Part shown: one piece after another, positions 1 through 8,877 of the stretch
Numbering within the stretch: position 1 is the stretch's first letter
How the letters are laid out: every line of letters starts with the position of its first letter
Assembly (NCBI GenBank): GCA_964250755.1
Contig: CAXUHB010000018.1
Span: 8,625 to 72,624, forward strand
DNA: 64,000 nucleotides
Source: DASWOJ01 sp964250755
GTDB taxonomy: Bacteria; Pseudomonadota; Alphaproteobacteria; Acetobacterales; Acetobacteraceae
Direction of reading: 5' to 3'
The notes under the pieces: generated by a model
The model's database searches: none
The model's input: the letters and a program-made list of their open reading frames with translations, nothing else
Told to the model about the DNA's origin: nothing
Program-made: the position numbers and the translations under genes

Positions 1-2
1 TC

Positions 3-251
3 GGCCCGCTGCTGTTCCCCATCGCCAAGGCGCTGGGCATCAACGACGTGCATTATGCGATGGTGGTGGTGCTGGCGATGGGCGTGGGCCTGTTCGCGCC
101 GCCATTCGGCGTGGGCTACTACGCCGCCTGCGCCATCGGCCGGGTCAGCCCGGACGCGGCGATGCGGCGCATCTGGCCATACCTGGGCGCGCTGGTGCTG
201 GGCCTGATCCTGGTGGCGGCGGTGCCTTGGTTCTCGACGGGGTTCTTGTAG
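3..251 (+). CDS. TRAP transporter large permease (DctM-like), C-terminal fragment
   Basis: The reading frame is open from the window edge and encodes about 82 residues before a TAG stop. It is strongly hydrophobic, with two membrane segments separated by a short polar loop, and carries the run FAPPFGVGYY near the start of the visible part, followed by a last helix and a short tail. This pattern matches the C-terminus of the 12-helix large membrane subunit of tripartite ATP-independent periplasmic (TRAP) transporters, which import organic acids using an ion gradient. The substrate cannot be told from this fragment. The binding protein and small permease would lie upstream, outside the window. 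Confidence 0.75.
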   Translation, partial: GPLLFPIAKALGINDVHYAMVVVLAMGVGLFAPPFGVGYYAACAIGRVSPDAAMRRIWPYLGALVLGLILVAAVPWFSTGFL

Positions 252-407
252 GCCCCGGCCCTCGGCAGCCCCATTTTGTCAGCAGCCCCAAGTCTGCCTG
301 TACTTGGCGGCTACTTGGCGGCCCGCCCGCGCCAGCCCGCGTGCCTGCGAATCTGACCAGGGCGGGCCTCCCTGACGCGGGGATCGGATATCGGGCACAC
401 ACCGGGG

Positions 408-779
408 ATGGACGACCAGCAAGCCGACCTGTTCGGCGCAACGCCGAAAGCGCTGCCGAAACCCCGCCCGGCCCGCCAGCGCGCCGCGCCCGCCCTGGTC
501 GCTGCCCCAGCCGCTCCAGCTGTCGAGGCGCGGTCGGCACCCGCCGGTCCCCCCGAGCAAACGCCTGACCCCGTCGCCGCCGCAGCCCAGTTCTCCCCCG
601 CCGAACTGGACGCCCTTGTGGCCGCGCTGCCCGACGATGCCCTGGCCCGGCTGCTGCTGGCCAGCGTGCGCCAACTGCGCCGGCGCCTGTCCCGCGCCGC
701 CGGACGCCCCGCGCCCGCCCTGGACCGTGCGGCCCGGCAGATCGCCGCCGAGTTCACGTCCGGCGACGATGACCCATGA
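408..779 (+). CDS. Hypothetical Ala/Pro-rich protein
   Basis: A 123-residue protein that I do not recognise. Residues 1-65 are rich in alanine and proline and look disordered; residues 66-123 look helical, with an FSPAELDALVAALPDDALARLL stretch followed by an Arg-rich segment. There is no signal peptide or membrane helix. It stands alone between the TRAP operon and a GGDEF gene. The coding bias and the acidic start MDDQQADLFG look natural, but there is no family evidence. Confidence 0.5.
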   Translation: MDDQQADLFGATPKALPKPRPARQRAAPALVAAPAAPAVEARSAPAGPPEQTPDPVAAAAQFSPAELDALVAALPDDALARLLLASVRQLRRRLSRAAGRPAPALDRAARQIAAEFTSGDDDP

Positions 780-970
780 CCTCCGCATTCCCCAGCACCG
801 GAACAAGGGCAGTCCCCGGCATCTCAGCCTGCATAGGCCCAGCCAGGTTCCGGCCAGCGCGCCGGATGTCGGCTTAGCCCGACATGCCCCCCAGACCTGG
901 CGGCGGAACCAGGGCCTGCATCAACCTTTCCTGACGTGGACCCTCAACACCCGCGGTCTATCTTGCAGGC

Positions 971-2041
971 ATGAGCCGATCAGCATTGCGCATGAACCCA
1001 AGCGCGCCCACCCCCCCGATGCCGGACAATGAGGCCGAGCGCCTGCGGGCGCTGCGCTCGCTCGACCTGCTTGATACGCCGCCCGATCCCCGCTTCGACC
1101 TCTTCGCGCGGTTGGCGGCCCATCTCTACGGGACGCCGATCGCGCTCGTGTCGCTGCTGGACGCCGACCGGCTTTGGTTCAAGGCCACCGTCGGCCTTGA
1201 GGCACCCGAGGTCCCGCGGGAGCTGGCCTTCTGCGCCCACGCGATCCTGTCGCCGGGCGAGGTCACCGTGGTGGACGACCTGACGCGGGATGCCCGGTTC
1301 CGCGGCAATGCGCTGGTAACGGCGCCGGGCGGGCTGCGCTTCTATGCCGGGGCGCCCATCGTGGACGCGGCAGGGCTGCCGATGGGAACCGTGTCCGTGC
1401 TGGACCGCGTGCCGCGCGGCATGGACGCCGCGGGGCGCCAGCGCCTGCAGGATTTGGCGGCGGGCGTGTCGTCGGTGCTGGAGCTGCACCGGACCTCCAT
1501 CAGGCTGCACGCCGCCGCGACGCAGGATAGCCTGACCGGGCTGGCCAACCCGCGCGCCTTCCTGCCGCTGCTGGACGCTGCCGTTGCGAACGCCGCGGCG
1601 CAGCCTTGCGCGCTCCTGTATCTGGACCTGGACCACTTCAAGACGCTGAACACCCGGCATGGACACGCCGGCGGCGACGAGGTGCTGCGGGAGACCGGCG
1701 CACGGCTGCAAGCCGCCTTGCCAGCCGACGCCGTCGTAGCCCGCCTGCATGGGGACGAGTTCGCCGCCCTGCTGCGTGGCGAGGCCGCACGGAACGCCGG
1801 CGTCCAGGCCCGACGCGTGCTCGCCGCACTGGCCGAGCCGATGCGCCTTGGATCAGCCCTGGCGCCCATCTGCGCCTCCATCGGCGTCGCATCGGCTCCG
1901 GGCGACGCGGCAGGCGGGGCGGCGCTGCTGCACGCCGCGGACACGGCGCTGTCCCAGGCCAAGGAGGCAGGCGGCGGCCGGGCAGTGGAGCTGCACCGCA
2001 GCCCGCCCATGCTGGCCGGAGGACGGCAAGCAGCAGTTTGA
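971..2041 (+). CDS. GAF-GGDEF protein, probable diguanylate cyclase with a variant active-site motif
   Basis: A soluble protein of 356 residues. Residues about 30-170 look like a GAF sensor domain (start ERLRALRSLDLLDTPPDPRFD, typical of GAF domains fused to GGDEF). Residues about 180-345 are a GGDEF domain, with DSLTGLANPRAF, the DLDHFKTLN metal/base-binding segment and the signature at 258-264. GGDEF domains make cyclic-di-GMP from two GTP. The signature reads RLHGDEF, so the first glycine is histidine; the catalytic Asp-Glu pair (262-263) is intact. The RxxD inhibitory site is absent (LPAD in its place). Activity is plausible but unproven. Alternative ATG starts lie at 992 and 1019, and no start has a clear ribosome-binding site. 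Confidence 0.85.
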   Translation: MSRSALRMNPSAPTPPMPDNEAERLRALRSLDLLDTPPDPRFDLFARLAAHLYGTPIALVSLLDADRLWFKATVGLEAPEVPRELAFCAHAILSPGEVTVVDDLTRDARFRGNALVTAPGGLRFYAGAPIVDAAGLPMGTVSVLDRVPRGMDAAGRQRLQDLAAGVSSVLELHRTSIRLHAAATQDSLTGLANPRAFLPLLDAAVANAAAQPCALLYLDLDHFKTLNTRHGHAGGDEVLRETGARLQAALPADAVVARLHGDEFAALLRGEAARNAGVQARRVLAALAEPMRLGSALAPICASIGVASAPGDAAGGAALLHAADTALSQAKEAGGGRAVELHRSPPMLAGGRQAAV

Positions 2042-2171
2042 AATCGGACCCAGCGCGGGCCCGCCCGCGCTGGGTCCGGGACGCAGAAGCGTACGGGGTG
2101 CAAAGGAGGAAGACGCGGCCCCCCTCCGTTGTGCAGTTGGCCAGTGCGCGGTTGGGCGCGGTCAAACCGCG

Positions 2172-3980
2172 TCAACTTGCCCGCGCCGCGTCCGCGATGA
2201 AAAACCCCACTGTCACGCTGCCGTTCCACTCCTCCGCCCGCAGGTGCCCTGCCAGGTGCAGCGGGGCGCCCGGCGTCAGCAGCGCGTCGGCCAGCGCGCC
2301 GTCCTTCGCCCGGAACAGCAGCGTCTTCAGCCGCGGCCCCCCGCCCTCCCCCTGCACATAGGCGCGGACCGTCCCGCCTTCCTTGCCGATGCGGTCGGCG
2401 CGGACGACCTGGGCGCGGGGCAGGACGAACACCGGCTCCTCGTTGCCGTTGCCGAAGGGGGACAGGCGCGCAAGCTGCTGCGCTAGGTCCACCGTTGCGC
2501 CGGGCACGGCCAGCGTGCCCTCCACCGACAGGTCGGCGGCGCGCGGCAGCGCGGCGGCGTGCGCCAGGCGCTCGTTCAGGAAGGCATGGAACTCCGCCAG
2601 CCGCTCCACCCGCAACGAGAACCCAGCCGCCATCGCGTGGCCGCCGCCGGTGGCCAGGATGCCGGCCGCCCGCGCCGCCATCACGGCCCGGCCCAGGTCC
2701 ACCCCAGCCACCGACCGCCCGCTGCCCTTCACCAGCCCGTCCTGCACTGCACCCACGCAGGTCGGGCGGTTGTGACGCTCCTTGATGCGCCCGGCCACGA
2801 TGCCGACGACGCCGGGATGCCAGCCCTCCCCGTGGATCAGCAGCGCGGCGTGCCCGGCGGCGGACTGCGCCTCCGCCTGCGCCAGCGCGGCGTCCAGCAT
2901 CCCGGCCTCGACCTGCTGGCGGTTGCGGTTGGTGCTGTCCAGCGTCTCGGCCAGGGCGCGGGCTTCCACCGGATCCTCGCACAGCAATAGCCGCAGGCCG
3001 AGGTCGCTGGTGCTGATGCGCCCGGCGGCGTTGATGCGCGGACCCAGCGCGAAGCCGCAGGTGAACGCGGTCGGCAGGTCGCGGGCGGAGGCGGCTTCGA
3101 GCAGCGCCTTGATGCCGGGCCGCGCCCGCCGGGCCATGACGCGCAGGCCCTGGACGACGAGGGCGCGGTTCAGACCTGTCAGTGGCATCACGTCGCACAC
3201 GGTCGCCAGCGCCACCAAGTCCAGCATGTCCTTCAGGTCCGGCTCCGCCCGCCCCGCGAAGTGCCCGGCCCGGCGCAGCACGCGCAAGGTGGCGACGGCG
3301 GCCAGAAAGGCGACCGCCGCGGCGCACACGCCCCCCAAACCGCTGGTGCAGTCGGCGCGGTTGGGGTTGACGGTGGCCAGCACGGGCGGCGGCGGCCCCT
3401 CGGCGACGTGATGATCCAGCACGACCACGTCTGCCCGGCCCTGCAGGGCGGCCAGCGCGGCGGCCGCGGCGGTGCCGCAGTCCACGCACACGACCAGGGT
3501 GGCGCCGCGGCCGGCCAGGGACAGCAAGGCCGGCCCGTTGGGGCCGTAGCCCTCCAGCAGCCGGTCGGGCACATGGGTCATCACAGTGCAGCCCAGGGTG
3601 CGCAGCACCGTCGTGATGATGGCGGCGCTGCACGCCCCGTCCACGTCGTAGTCGCCGAACACCGCGACCGTCTCCCCCCGCTGCACGGCGGCGGCCAGCC
3701 GTGCCGCGGCAGCGTCCATGTCCTGCAGCACCGAAGGGTCCGGCAGCAGGGCGCGCAAGGTTGGCTCCAGGAAGTGCGCGGCATCGTCCATGCCGACGCC
3801 GCGGGCGGCCAGCAGGCGGCCCAGCAGCTCCGGCAGGTTCAGCCGCTGGGCGATGCCGAGGCCCACCCGGTCCTCCCCCTGGCGCCACAGCCAGCGGCGT
3901 CCAGTGAGGCTGGAGGCGACGTCGAGGGGGGCGGAGTGGGCTGCGTGGCTCAAGGCGTCTCTATGCTCCCTGATCGGCAT
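2172..3980 (-). CDS. recJ: Single-stranded-DNA-specific exonuclease RecJ
   Basis: RecJ is a 5'-3' single-strand exonuclease of recombination and mismatch repair, dependent on Mn/Mg. The protein has the N-terminal signature TGRRWLWRQGED, the DHH phosphoesterase motifs DYDVDG (about 110-115), VDCGT and LDHH (about 188-191), and the DHHA1 motif GGGHAMAAGF, with a C-terminal OB-like part. I chose the ATG at 3980 (602 residues). An in-frame ATG at 3995 is also open, but it lies inside the palindromic repeat at 3991-4088, so it is probably accidental. The gene closes a minus-strand run aminotransferase-hom-glpX-recJ that is a familiar order in alphaproteobacteria. A 239-bp gap with repeats separates it from glpX, so it may have its own promoter. 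Confidence 0.95.
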   Translation of the reverse strand: MPIREHRDALSHAAHSAPLDVASSLTGRRWLWRQGEDRVGLGIAQRLNLPELLGRLLAARGVGMDDAAHFLEPTLRALLPDPSVLQDMDAAAARLAAAVQRGETVAVFGDYDVDGACSAAIITTVLRTLGCTVMTHVPDRLLEGYGPNGPALLSLAGRGATLVVCVDCGTAAAAALAALQGRADVVVLDHHVAEGPPPPVLATVNPNRADCTSGLGGVCAAAVAFLAAVATLRVLRRAGHFAGRAEPDLKDMLDLVALATVCDVMPLTGLNRALVVQGLRVMARRARPGIKALLEAASARDLPTAFTCGFALGPRINAAGRISTSDLGLRLLLCEDPVEARALAETLDSTNRNRQQVEAGMLDAALAQAEAQSAAGHAALLIHGEGWHPGVVGIVAGRIKERHNRPTCVGAVQDGLVKGSGRSVAGVDLGRAVMAARAAGILATGGGHAMAAGFSLRVERLAEFHAFLNERLAHAAALPRAADLSVEGTLAVPGATVDLAQQLARLSPFGNGNEEPVFVLPRAQVVRADRIGKEGGTVRAYVQGEGGGPRLKTLLFRAKDGALADALLTPGAPLHLAGHLRAEEWNGSVTVGFFIADAARAS

Positions 3981-3990
3981 CTCGAAGCCC

Positions 3991-4088
3991 GTCATTGCGA
4001 GCCGCTCCAGCGGCGCGGCAATTCAGGGGCCGCAAGCACGGTCCTTGCAGTTCCTGGATTGCCGCGTCGCTGCGCTCCTCGCAATGAC
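3991..4088. repeat. Dispersed palindromic repeat, family A, copy 1
   Basis: A 98-bp imperfect palindrome. It starts GTCATTGCGAG, passes GCGGCAATTCAGG, and ends with the mirror CTGGATTGCCGCGTCGCTGCG...CTCGCAATGAC. Three more copies are at 13147-13244, 40854-40949 and 62959-63054. It occupies the recJ upstream region and overlaps the upstream alternative recJ start codon. It resembles REP/BIME-type or small non-autonomous palindromic elements. Confidence 0.9.
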
Positions 4089-4121
4089 GAACCGGAGCCA
4101 ATCCGCTTGTGAAACCTGTAG

Positions 4122-4198
4122 GGCGGAAAAGCGCAGCGCCTTCCGCCATGGGACAGCGCCGTGCCAGCCAGCGGCGGAAGACGCCGCGCTTTTCCGCC
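4122..4198. repeat. Inverted repeat (family C) between recJ and glpX
   Basis: Two arms of about 26 bp, 4122-4147 (GCGGAAAAGCGC followed by AGCGCCTTCCGCC) and 4173-4198 (GGCGGAAGACGCC followed by GCGCTTTTCCGCC), are near-perfect reverse complements around a 25-bp loop. It ends 21 bp after the glpX stop codon, so the transcript could fold here and terminate or be stabilised. Only one copy is seen in the window. Confidence 0.8.
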
Positions 4199-4219
4199 TT
4201 ACTTGGTCAGCGGCTCACC

Positions 4220-5206
4220 CTACTCCGGCTGCCACGTCTTCATCTGGAAATTGTGCTGCGCCTCGATGTAGCGGACCGTCCCCGACTTGCTCCGCATCAC
4301 CATGGAGTGCGTGAAGGCCCCCGTCCCGAACCGCCGCACCCCGCGCAGCATCGCCCCGGACGTGACGCCGGTGGCGGCGAACATCACGTCGCCCTTGGCC
4401 ATCTCCGACACCGTGAACTTATGGTCGGGGTCGTTCACGCCCATCTCCCGCGCCCGCGCCCGTTGCGCGTCGTCCTCGTACATCAGCCGCCCCTGCATCT
4501 GGCCGCCGATGCAGCGCAGGGCGGCGGCGGCCAGCACGCCCTCGGGCGCGCCGCCGCTGCCCATGTAGATGTCCACCCCGCCCTCCGGCAGCGCCGCGGC
4601 GATCACCCCGGCCACGTCGCCGTCGCCCAGCAGCATGATGCGGGCGCCGGCGGAGCGGCAGCCCTCCATCAGGTGCGCGTGCCGGTCGCGCTCCAGCATG
4701 CACACCACGATGTCGCCCACGCCGCGGTTCTTGGCCCGCGCGAGCGCCCGCAGGTTCTCGCCGACCGAGGCATCGAGGTCCACGATCCCCTCCGGCAGCC
4801 CCGGCCCGACCGCGATTTTGTCCATGTAGATGTCGGGCGCGTGCAGGAAGTTGCCGCGCTCCGCCAGCGCCACCACGGCCAGGGCGTTGGGGCCGCCCTT
4901 GGCGGTGATGCTGGTGCCCTCCAACGGGTCCACGGCGATGTCCATGGGTGGTCCGCCGGCGCCGACGCGCTCCCCGATGTATAGCATCGGCGCCTCGTCC
5001 ATCTCGCCCTCGCCGATCACGACGGTGCCCTCGATGGCGACGCTGTCGAAGGCGCGGCGCATCGCCTCCACCGCCGCGCCGTCCGCCTCGTTCTTTTTGC
5101 CCCGGCCCATCCAGCGGGATGCGGCGAGCGCCGCGGCTTCGGTGACGCGGACCAGGTCCAGCGCCAGGTTGCGGTCGTAGCTGATCTCGGGCTTCGTGTT
5201 GGGCAT
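4220..5206 (-). CDS. glpX: Fructose-1,6-bisphosphatase class II (GlpX)
   Basis: 328 residues, full length for GlpX. The enzyme removes the 1-phosphate of fructose-1,6-bisphosphate (and often sedoheptulose-1,7-bisphosphate) in gluconeogenesis or the Calvin cycle. Visible family segments are the start RNLALDLVRVTEAAALAASRW, the metal-binding IGEGEMDEAP, the active-site DPLEGT and the later GSGGAPEGVLAAAALR. The gene follows hom on the same strand with a 12-bp gap, so it is co-transcribed with the aminotransferase and hom. This lyase-independent linkage to threonine synthesis genes is common in alphaproteobacteria. Confidence 0.97.
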   Translation of the reverse strand: MPNTKPEISYDRNLALDLVRVTEAAALAASRWMGRGKKNEADGAAVEAMRRAFDSVAIEGTVVIGEGEMDEAPMLYIGERVGAGGPPMDIAVDPLEGTSITAKGGPNALAVVALAERGNFLHAPDIYMDKIAVGPGLPEGIVDLDASVGENLRALARAKNRGVGDIVVCMLERDRHAHLMEGCRSAGARIMLLGDGDVAGVIAAALPEGGVDIYMGSGGAPEGVLAAAALRCIGGQMQGRLMYEDDAQRARAREMGVNDPDHKFTVSEMAKGDVMFAATGVTSGAMLRGVRRFGTGAFTHSMVMRSKSGTVRYIEAQHNFQMKTWQPE

Positions 5207-5218
5207 GGGGCGGGGTCC

Positions 5219-6511
5219 TTACGCAGGCTCAATACGGATCAGGGCGGGCGACTCCAGCACGGCGTCCATTGCGCCAATGGTGTCCACGGCGCGGCGCATC
5301 GCGGCCTCCTGGCACTCGTGCGTCACCAGCACCACCGGCACGGCCTCGCCCGGCGCGCGGCCGCGCTGGATCATGCTTTCCAGGCTGACCCCGGCATCAC
5401 GTAGCGCCGCCGTTACGTCGGCGATCACGCCGGGGCGGTCCACGACCATCAGGCGCAGGTAGTAGGCGCCGTGGTGCGCGGAGATCGGCACGGACGGCAG
5501 GCGGGCCAGCGCCGCGCCGGATGCGCCCCAAGCAGGGGTGCGCCGGTCTTGTGCGAGGTCAATCAGGTCCGCCACCACCGCGCTCGCGGTCGGCCCGGCG
5601 CCGGCGCCGCGGCCTTGCAGCATCACGCGGCCCACCGGGTCGCCCTCCGCCACCACGGCGTTGAACACCCCGTCCACCCGCGCAATCGGGTCGGACAGGG
5701 GCACCATGCACGGATGCACCCGCGTCTCGATCCCCGCGTCCGTCCGCCGCGCAATACCCAGCAGCTTGATGCGGTAGCCCAGTTCCTGCGCGAAGGCGAT
5801 GTCCAGGGCGGACACCGCGCGTATCCCCTCCACATGCACGGCGGCAAAGTCCACAGGCTGGTTGAAGGCCAGCGCCGCCAGGATCGCCAGCTTGTGGGCG
5901 GCGTCCACGCCGTCAATGTCGAAGGCCGGGTCGGTTTCCGCGTAGCCCAGCCGCTGCGCGTCGGCCAGCACGTCGGCGAACTCGCGTCCGCCGCGGCCCA
6001 TCTCGGTCAGGATGTAGTTGCAGGTGCCGTTCAGGATGCCGGCCACACGGTCCAGGCGGTTGGCGGCCAGGCCCTCCCGCAGCGCCTTGATGGCGGGAAT
6101 GCCGCCGGCCACCGCAGCCTCGAACGCCAGGGCCACGCCGCCCTGCTCGGCTTGGGCGGCCAACTCCGCGCCGTGGACGGCCATCAGCGCCTTGTTGGCG
6201 GTGATGACGGGCTTGCCTGCGGCCAGGGCCGCCTGCACCAGCGCGCGCGCCGGGCCGTCGCTGCCGCCGATCAGCTCGACGACGGCATCCACGCCGGGGT
6301 CGGACGCCAGCGCCACGGGGTCCTCATACCAGCGCAACCCCGCCGTGGGCACGCCGCGGTCCCGGGTGCGGTCCCGGGCGGACACGGCGACGGCGGCGAT
6401 GGGACGGCCCGCCCGCGCCTCGATCACCCCGGCGTTGTCCCGCAGCAGGCGCAGCACGCCCGCGCCGACCGTGCCCAGGCCGGCGACGCCAACCGAGAGG
6501 GGCTTGGTCAT
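5219..6511 (-). CDS. hom: Homoserine dehydrogenase
   Basis: 430 residues. It reduces aspartate semialdehyde to homoserine with NAD(P)H, the branch point to threonine and methionine. The N-terminal Rossmann motif GLGTVGAGV is at about 11-19, the conserved NKALMAVHG and the homoserine-domain segment GILNGTCNYILTEM follow, and a C-terminal ACT domain (from about 345, LRLMVVDRPGVIADVTAALRD) suggests feedback control by an amino acid. The ATG overlaps the stop of the upstream aminotransferase (ATGA), so the two are translationally coupled. An open frame continues further upstream but lacks family residues. Confidence 0.97.
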   Translation of the reverse strand: MTKPLSVGVAGLGTVGAGVLRLLRDNAGVIEARAGRPIAAVAVSARDRTRDRGVPTAGLRWYEDPVALASDPGVDAVVELIGGSDGPARALVQAALAAGKPVITANKALMAVHGAELAAQAEQGGVALAFEAAVAGGIPAIKALREGLAANRLDRVAGILNGTCNYILTEMGRGGREFADVLADAQRLGYAETDPAFDIDGVDAAHKLAILAALAFNQPVDFAAVHVEGIRAVSALDIAFAQELGYRIKLLGIARRTDAGIETRVHPCMVPLSDPIARVDGVFNAVVAEGDPVGRVMLQGRGAGAGPTASAVVADLIDLAQDRRTPAWGASGAALARLPSVPISAHHGAYYLRLMVVDRPGVIADVTAALRDAGVSLESMIQRGRAPGEAVPVVLVTHECQEAAMRRAVDTIGAMDAVLESPALIRIEPA

Positions 6512-7734
6512 TCCGCGGCGGCGGGTTCGGGCACGGGCGCGGCGGGAGCAACGTTGCTGCCCTCTCCCAGGAACGCCTTGATGTTCCGCACGGCCTGCCG
6601 CAGCCGCTGCGTGTTCTCGACGAAGGCGATGCGGACATGGGTATCCCCATGCTCGCCGAAGCCGATGCCCGGCGCGACCGCCACCTTCGCCCGCGCCAGC
6701 AGCAGCTTGCTGAACTCGACGCTGCCCAGGTGGGCGTAGCGGGGGGGGATCGGCGCCCACGCGAACATGCTGCCCTCCGGGCTGGGCACGTCCCACCCGG
6801 CGGCGCACAGCCCGCGCACCACCACGTCCCGGCGCTCCTTGTACAGCGCCCGCATTTCGGCCACGCAATCCTGCGGCCCGTTCAGCGCCGCCGTCGCGGC
6901 GACCTGGATCGGGGTGAAGGCGCCGTAGTCCAGGTAGCTCTTCATCCGCGCCAGCGCCGCGATCAGCCGCTCGTTGCCCACCGCGAATCCCATGCGCCAG
7001 CCCGGCATCGAGTAGGTCTTGGACATGCTCGTGAACTCGACCGCGATCTCCTTTGCGCCGGGCACCTGCAGCAGGGAGGGCGGCGGAGTGTCGCCGAAGT
7101 AGATCTCGGCGTAGGCCAGGTCCGACATGATGTAGATGTCGTGCTTGCGGCAGAACGCCACGACCTCCCGGTAGAAGTCGAGCGTGGCGCAGTAGGCCGT
7201 GGGGTTGCTGGGGAAGTTCACGATCAGCGCGGTGGGCTTGGGCACGCTGTGGCGCACCGCACGGTCCAGCGCCTCCAGCATGTCCCCGTCCGGCGTGGCG
7301 GGCAGGCTGCGTACGCTGGCGCCGGCGATGATGAAGCCGAACTGGTGGATGGGATAGGACGGGTTGGGCACCAGGATGGTGTCGCCGGGGCTGGTGATGG
7401 CCGATGCCAGGTTGGCCAGCCCTTCCTTGCTGCCCAGCGTCGCCACGACCTCGGTATCCGGGTCCAGCTTCACGCCGAAGCGGCGGCCGTAGTAGCCGGC
7501 AAGCGCCCGGCGCAGCCCGGGGATGCCCTTGCTGACGCTGTAGCGGTGGCTGCGCGGGTCCTGCACCGCCTCCACCAGCTTGGCCACGATGTGCGGCGGC
7601 GTGGGGGTGTCGGGGTTGCCCATGCCCAGGTCTATGATGTCCTCCCCCGCGGCGCGCGCACGGGCCTTGGCGGTGTTCACCTCCGCGAACACGTAGGGGG
7701 GCATGCGGCGGATGCGGTGGAATTCCTGGGTCAT
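6508..7734 (-). CDS. alaC: Class I/II PLP aminotransferase (AlaC / LL-DAP aminotransferase-like)
   Basis: 408 residues, fold type I PLP enzyme. Family features are the start EFHRIRRMPPYVFAEVN, GMGNPDTPTPPHIV, the FPSNPTA substrate/PLP segment, SDLAYAEI (Asp205 and Tyr208 contact the cofactor) and the Schiff-base lysine 239 in TSMSKTYSMPGWRMG. Close relatives are glutamate-pyruvate aminotransferases (AlaC) and are often labelled LL-diaminopimelate aminotransferase; the sequence alone does not separate these activities. It is the first gene of an operon with hom and glpX, which argues for a role in aspartate-family or alanine metabolism. The C-terminus ends in an Ala/Pro-rich tail. Confidence 0.9.
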   Translation of the reverse strand: MTQEFHRIRRMPPYVFAEVNTAKARARAAGEDIIDLGMGNPDTPTPPHIVAKLVEAVQDPRSHRYSVSKGIPGLRRALAGYYGRRFGVKLDPDTEVVATLGSKEGLANLASAITSPGDTILVPNPSYPIHQFGFIIAGASVRSLPATPDGDMLEALDRAVRHSVPKPTALIVNFPSNPTAYCATLDFYREVVAFCRKHDIYIMSDLAYAEIYFGDTPPPSLLQVPGAKEIAVEFTSMSKTYSMPGWRMGFAVGNERLIAALARMKSYLDYGAFTPIQVAATAALNGPQDCVAEMRALYKERRDVVVRGLCAAGWDVPSPEGSMFAWAPIPPRYAHLGSVEFSKLLLARAKVAVAPGIGFGEHGDTHVRIAFVENTQRLRQAVRNIKAFLGEGSNVAPAAPVPEPAAAE

Positions 7735-7774
7735 GGCGGCGCTCGCGGGGAGGTGGAAGGAGGGTTGGGGGCGG

Positions 7775-8794
7775 TCAGGGTAGCAGACGCGCGGCGCCGG
7801 TGCGACCCAGCCCGGCGGCCTCGACGCGTATGGCGGCCGCAGGCACGCCTGCAGCAACCAGCGCGTCGCGTATGGCGCCCGCACGGGCAAGGCCGAGCGG
7901 CACGGCGGCGGCCTGCTGGGCAGGTGCCGCGCCGTCCGCGTCGCCCCCGGCCTGCACGACGACCCCGCCCCCCAGGCGCTGAGCCGCCAAGGCACGCAGC
8001 GCGGGGTCGGCGCTGTCCGGCAGGGCGGCAGACCCGCGCGCGAAGGCGACCACCGCCTGCGGCTGCGGACGGGGTGCGGCGGGCGCGAAGGTGCTGGCAG
8101 GCAGGCCCGGCAGTCGCGGGACGGGCGGGGCCGCCGCGGGCAGCTCCGGCAGGGCGCCGGATGCAAGCGGGGCGCCGGATGCAAGCGGGGCGCCGCCGGG
8201 CGCAGCTGGAGGCGTGCGCGCGGCCCGGCGCGAGGCCGGAGCGGGCGGCGCAGGCAGTGGAGTGGCGGCGTCCAGGACGGCCTTGGATGGCTCGTCCTCT
8301 GGTGCAGGCGCGGCAGCGGGGGCCGGCGCAGCAGGGGTGCGGCCCGCGGACGCCGACGGTGCGGCGGCGGGCGCGGGCGCTGCGGCGGGCGCGGGCACCG
8401 GCCCGGCGGCGGCCTTCGCGGCGGCCAGGGCCGCCGGGCCGCTGGCGGGCACGATGGGGTCGCGGCCTGCGGCGCGCTCGGTCCGGTCGCGTTCCGCCGC
8501 CAGCTGCGCGGTCAGCGCCCGCCGGGTCCCGGCGTCGGTGGGTGTGGGACGGGTGGGGACCTGGGACAGGTTGGGATAGGGGTCGTCCGCGCCCGGCGGC
8601 GGCGGGCGGTCCTGGGCGATGCGCCCCCCTTGCAGGTCGTGCCACCAATCAATCGGGGTGTCCAGGCTCAGCTTGCTGTCGTTCAGCCGCTCCACCGTGC
8701 TGCACCCCCCCAGGCACAGCGCGGGGAGCAGCAGCGCGAGCAGCACGGCTTGCCGCCCCCGTGGGCTGCCACCACCTACCCGCCTGTCGAACAT
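7775..8794 (-). CDS. Lipoprotein with a long Ala/Pro-rich region and an OmpA-like C-terminal part
   Basis: 339 residues from the ATG at 8794. A signal sequence (basic start, hydrophobic 16-29) ends in the lipobox LGGC, so Cys31 would be lipidated. Residues about 95-240 are low complexity (Ala, Pro, Gly), with a short tandem repeat GAPLASGAPLAS. The last 100 residues (VVAFARGSAALPDSADPALRALAAQ, later ARAGAIRDALVAAGVPAAAIRVEAAGLG) resemble the peptidoglycan-binding OmpA/MotB fold. Probable outer-membrane lipoprotein tethered to the wall. It lies between the aminotransferase and the divergent phaC. Confidence 0.7.
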   Translation of the reverse strand: MFDRRVGGGSPRGRQAVLLALLLPALCLGGCSTVERLNDSKLSLDTPIDWWHDLQGGRIAQDRPPPPGADDPYPNLSQVPTRPTPTDAGTRRALTAQLAAERDRTERAAGRDPIVPASGPAALAAAKAAAGPVPAPAAAPAPAAAPSASAGRTPAAPAPAAAPAPEDEPSKAVLDAATPLPAPPAPASRRAARTPPAAPGGAPLASGAPLASGALPELPAAAPPVPRLPGLPASTFAPAAPRPQPQAVVAFARGSAALPDSADPALRALAAQRLGGGVVVQAGGDADGAAPAQQAAAVPLGLARAGAIRDALVAAGVPAAAIRVEAAGLGRTGAARLLP

Positions 8795-8877
8795 CCCGTG
8801 CCCTGCTCCCCTGCGCCGCGCCGCCCGGCGCACGCTGTGTAGCCCGGCGCAGGCCTCGACGGAAAGGACTCTGCCCG

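Noticed and set aside
1342..3888. 848-residue minus-strand open frame across the GGDEF gene and recJ
   Set aside because: Alternative frame of recJ and antisense of the GGDEF gene; no motifs.
6637..8877. Long plus-strand extension upstream of phaC
   Set aside because: It is antisense to the aminotransferase and lipoprotein genes; the phaC family sequence and its ribosome-binding site begin at 8878.
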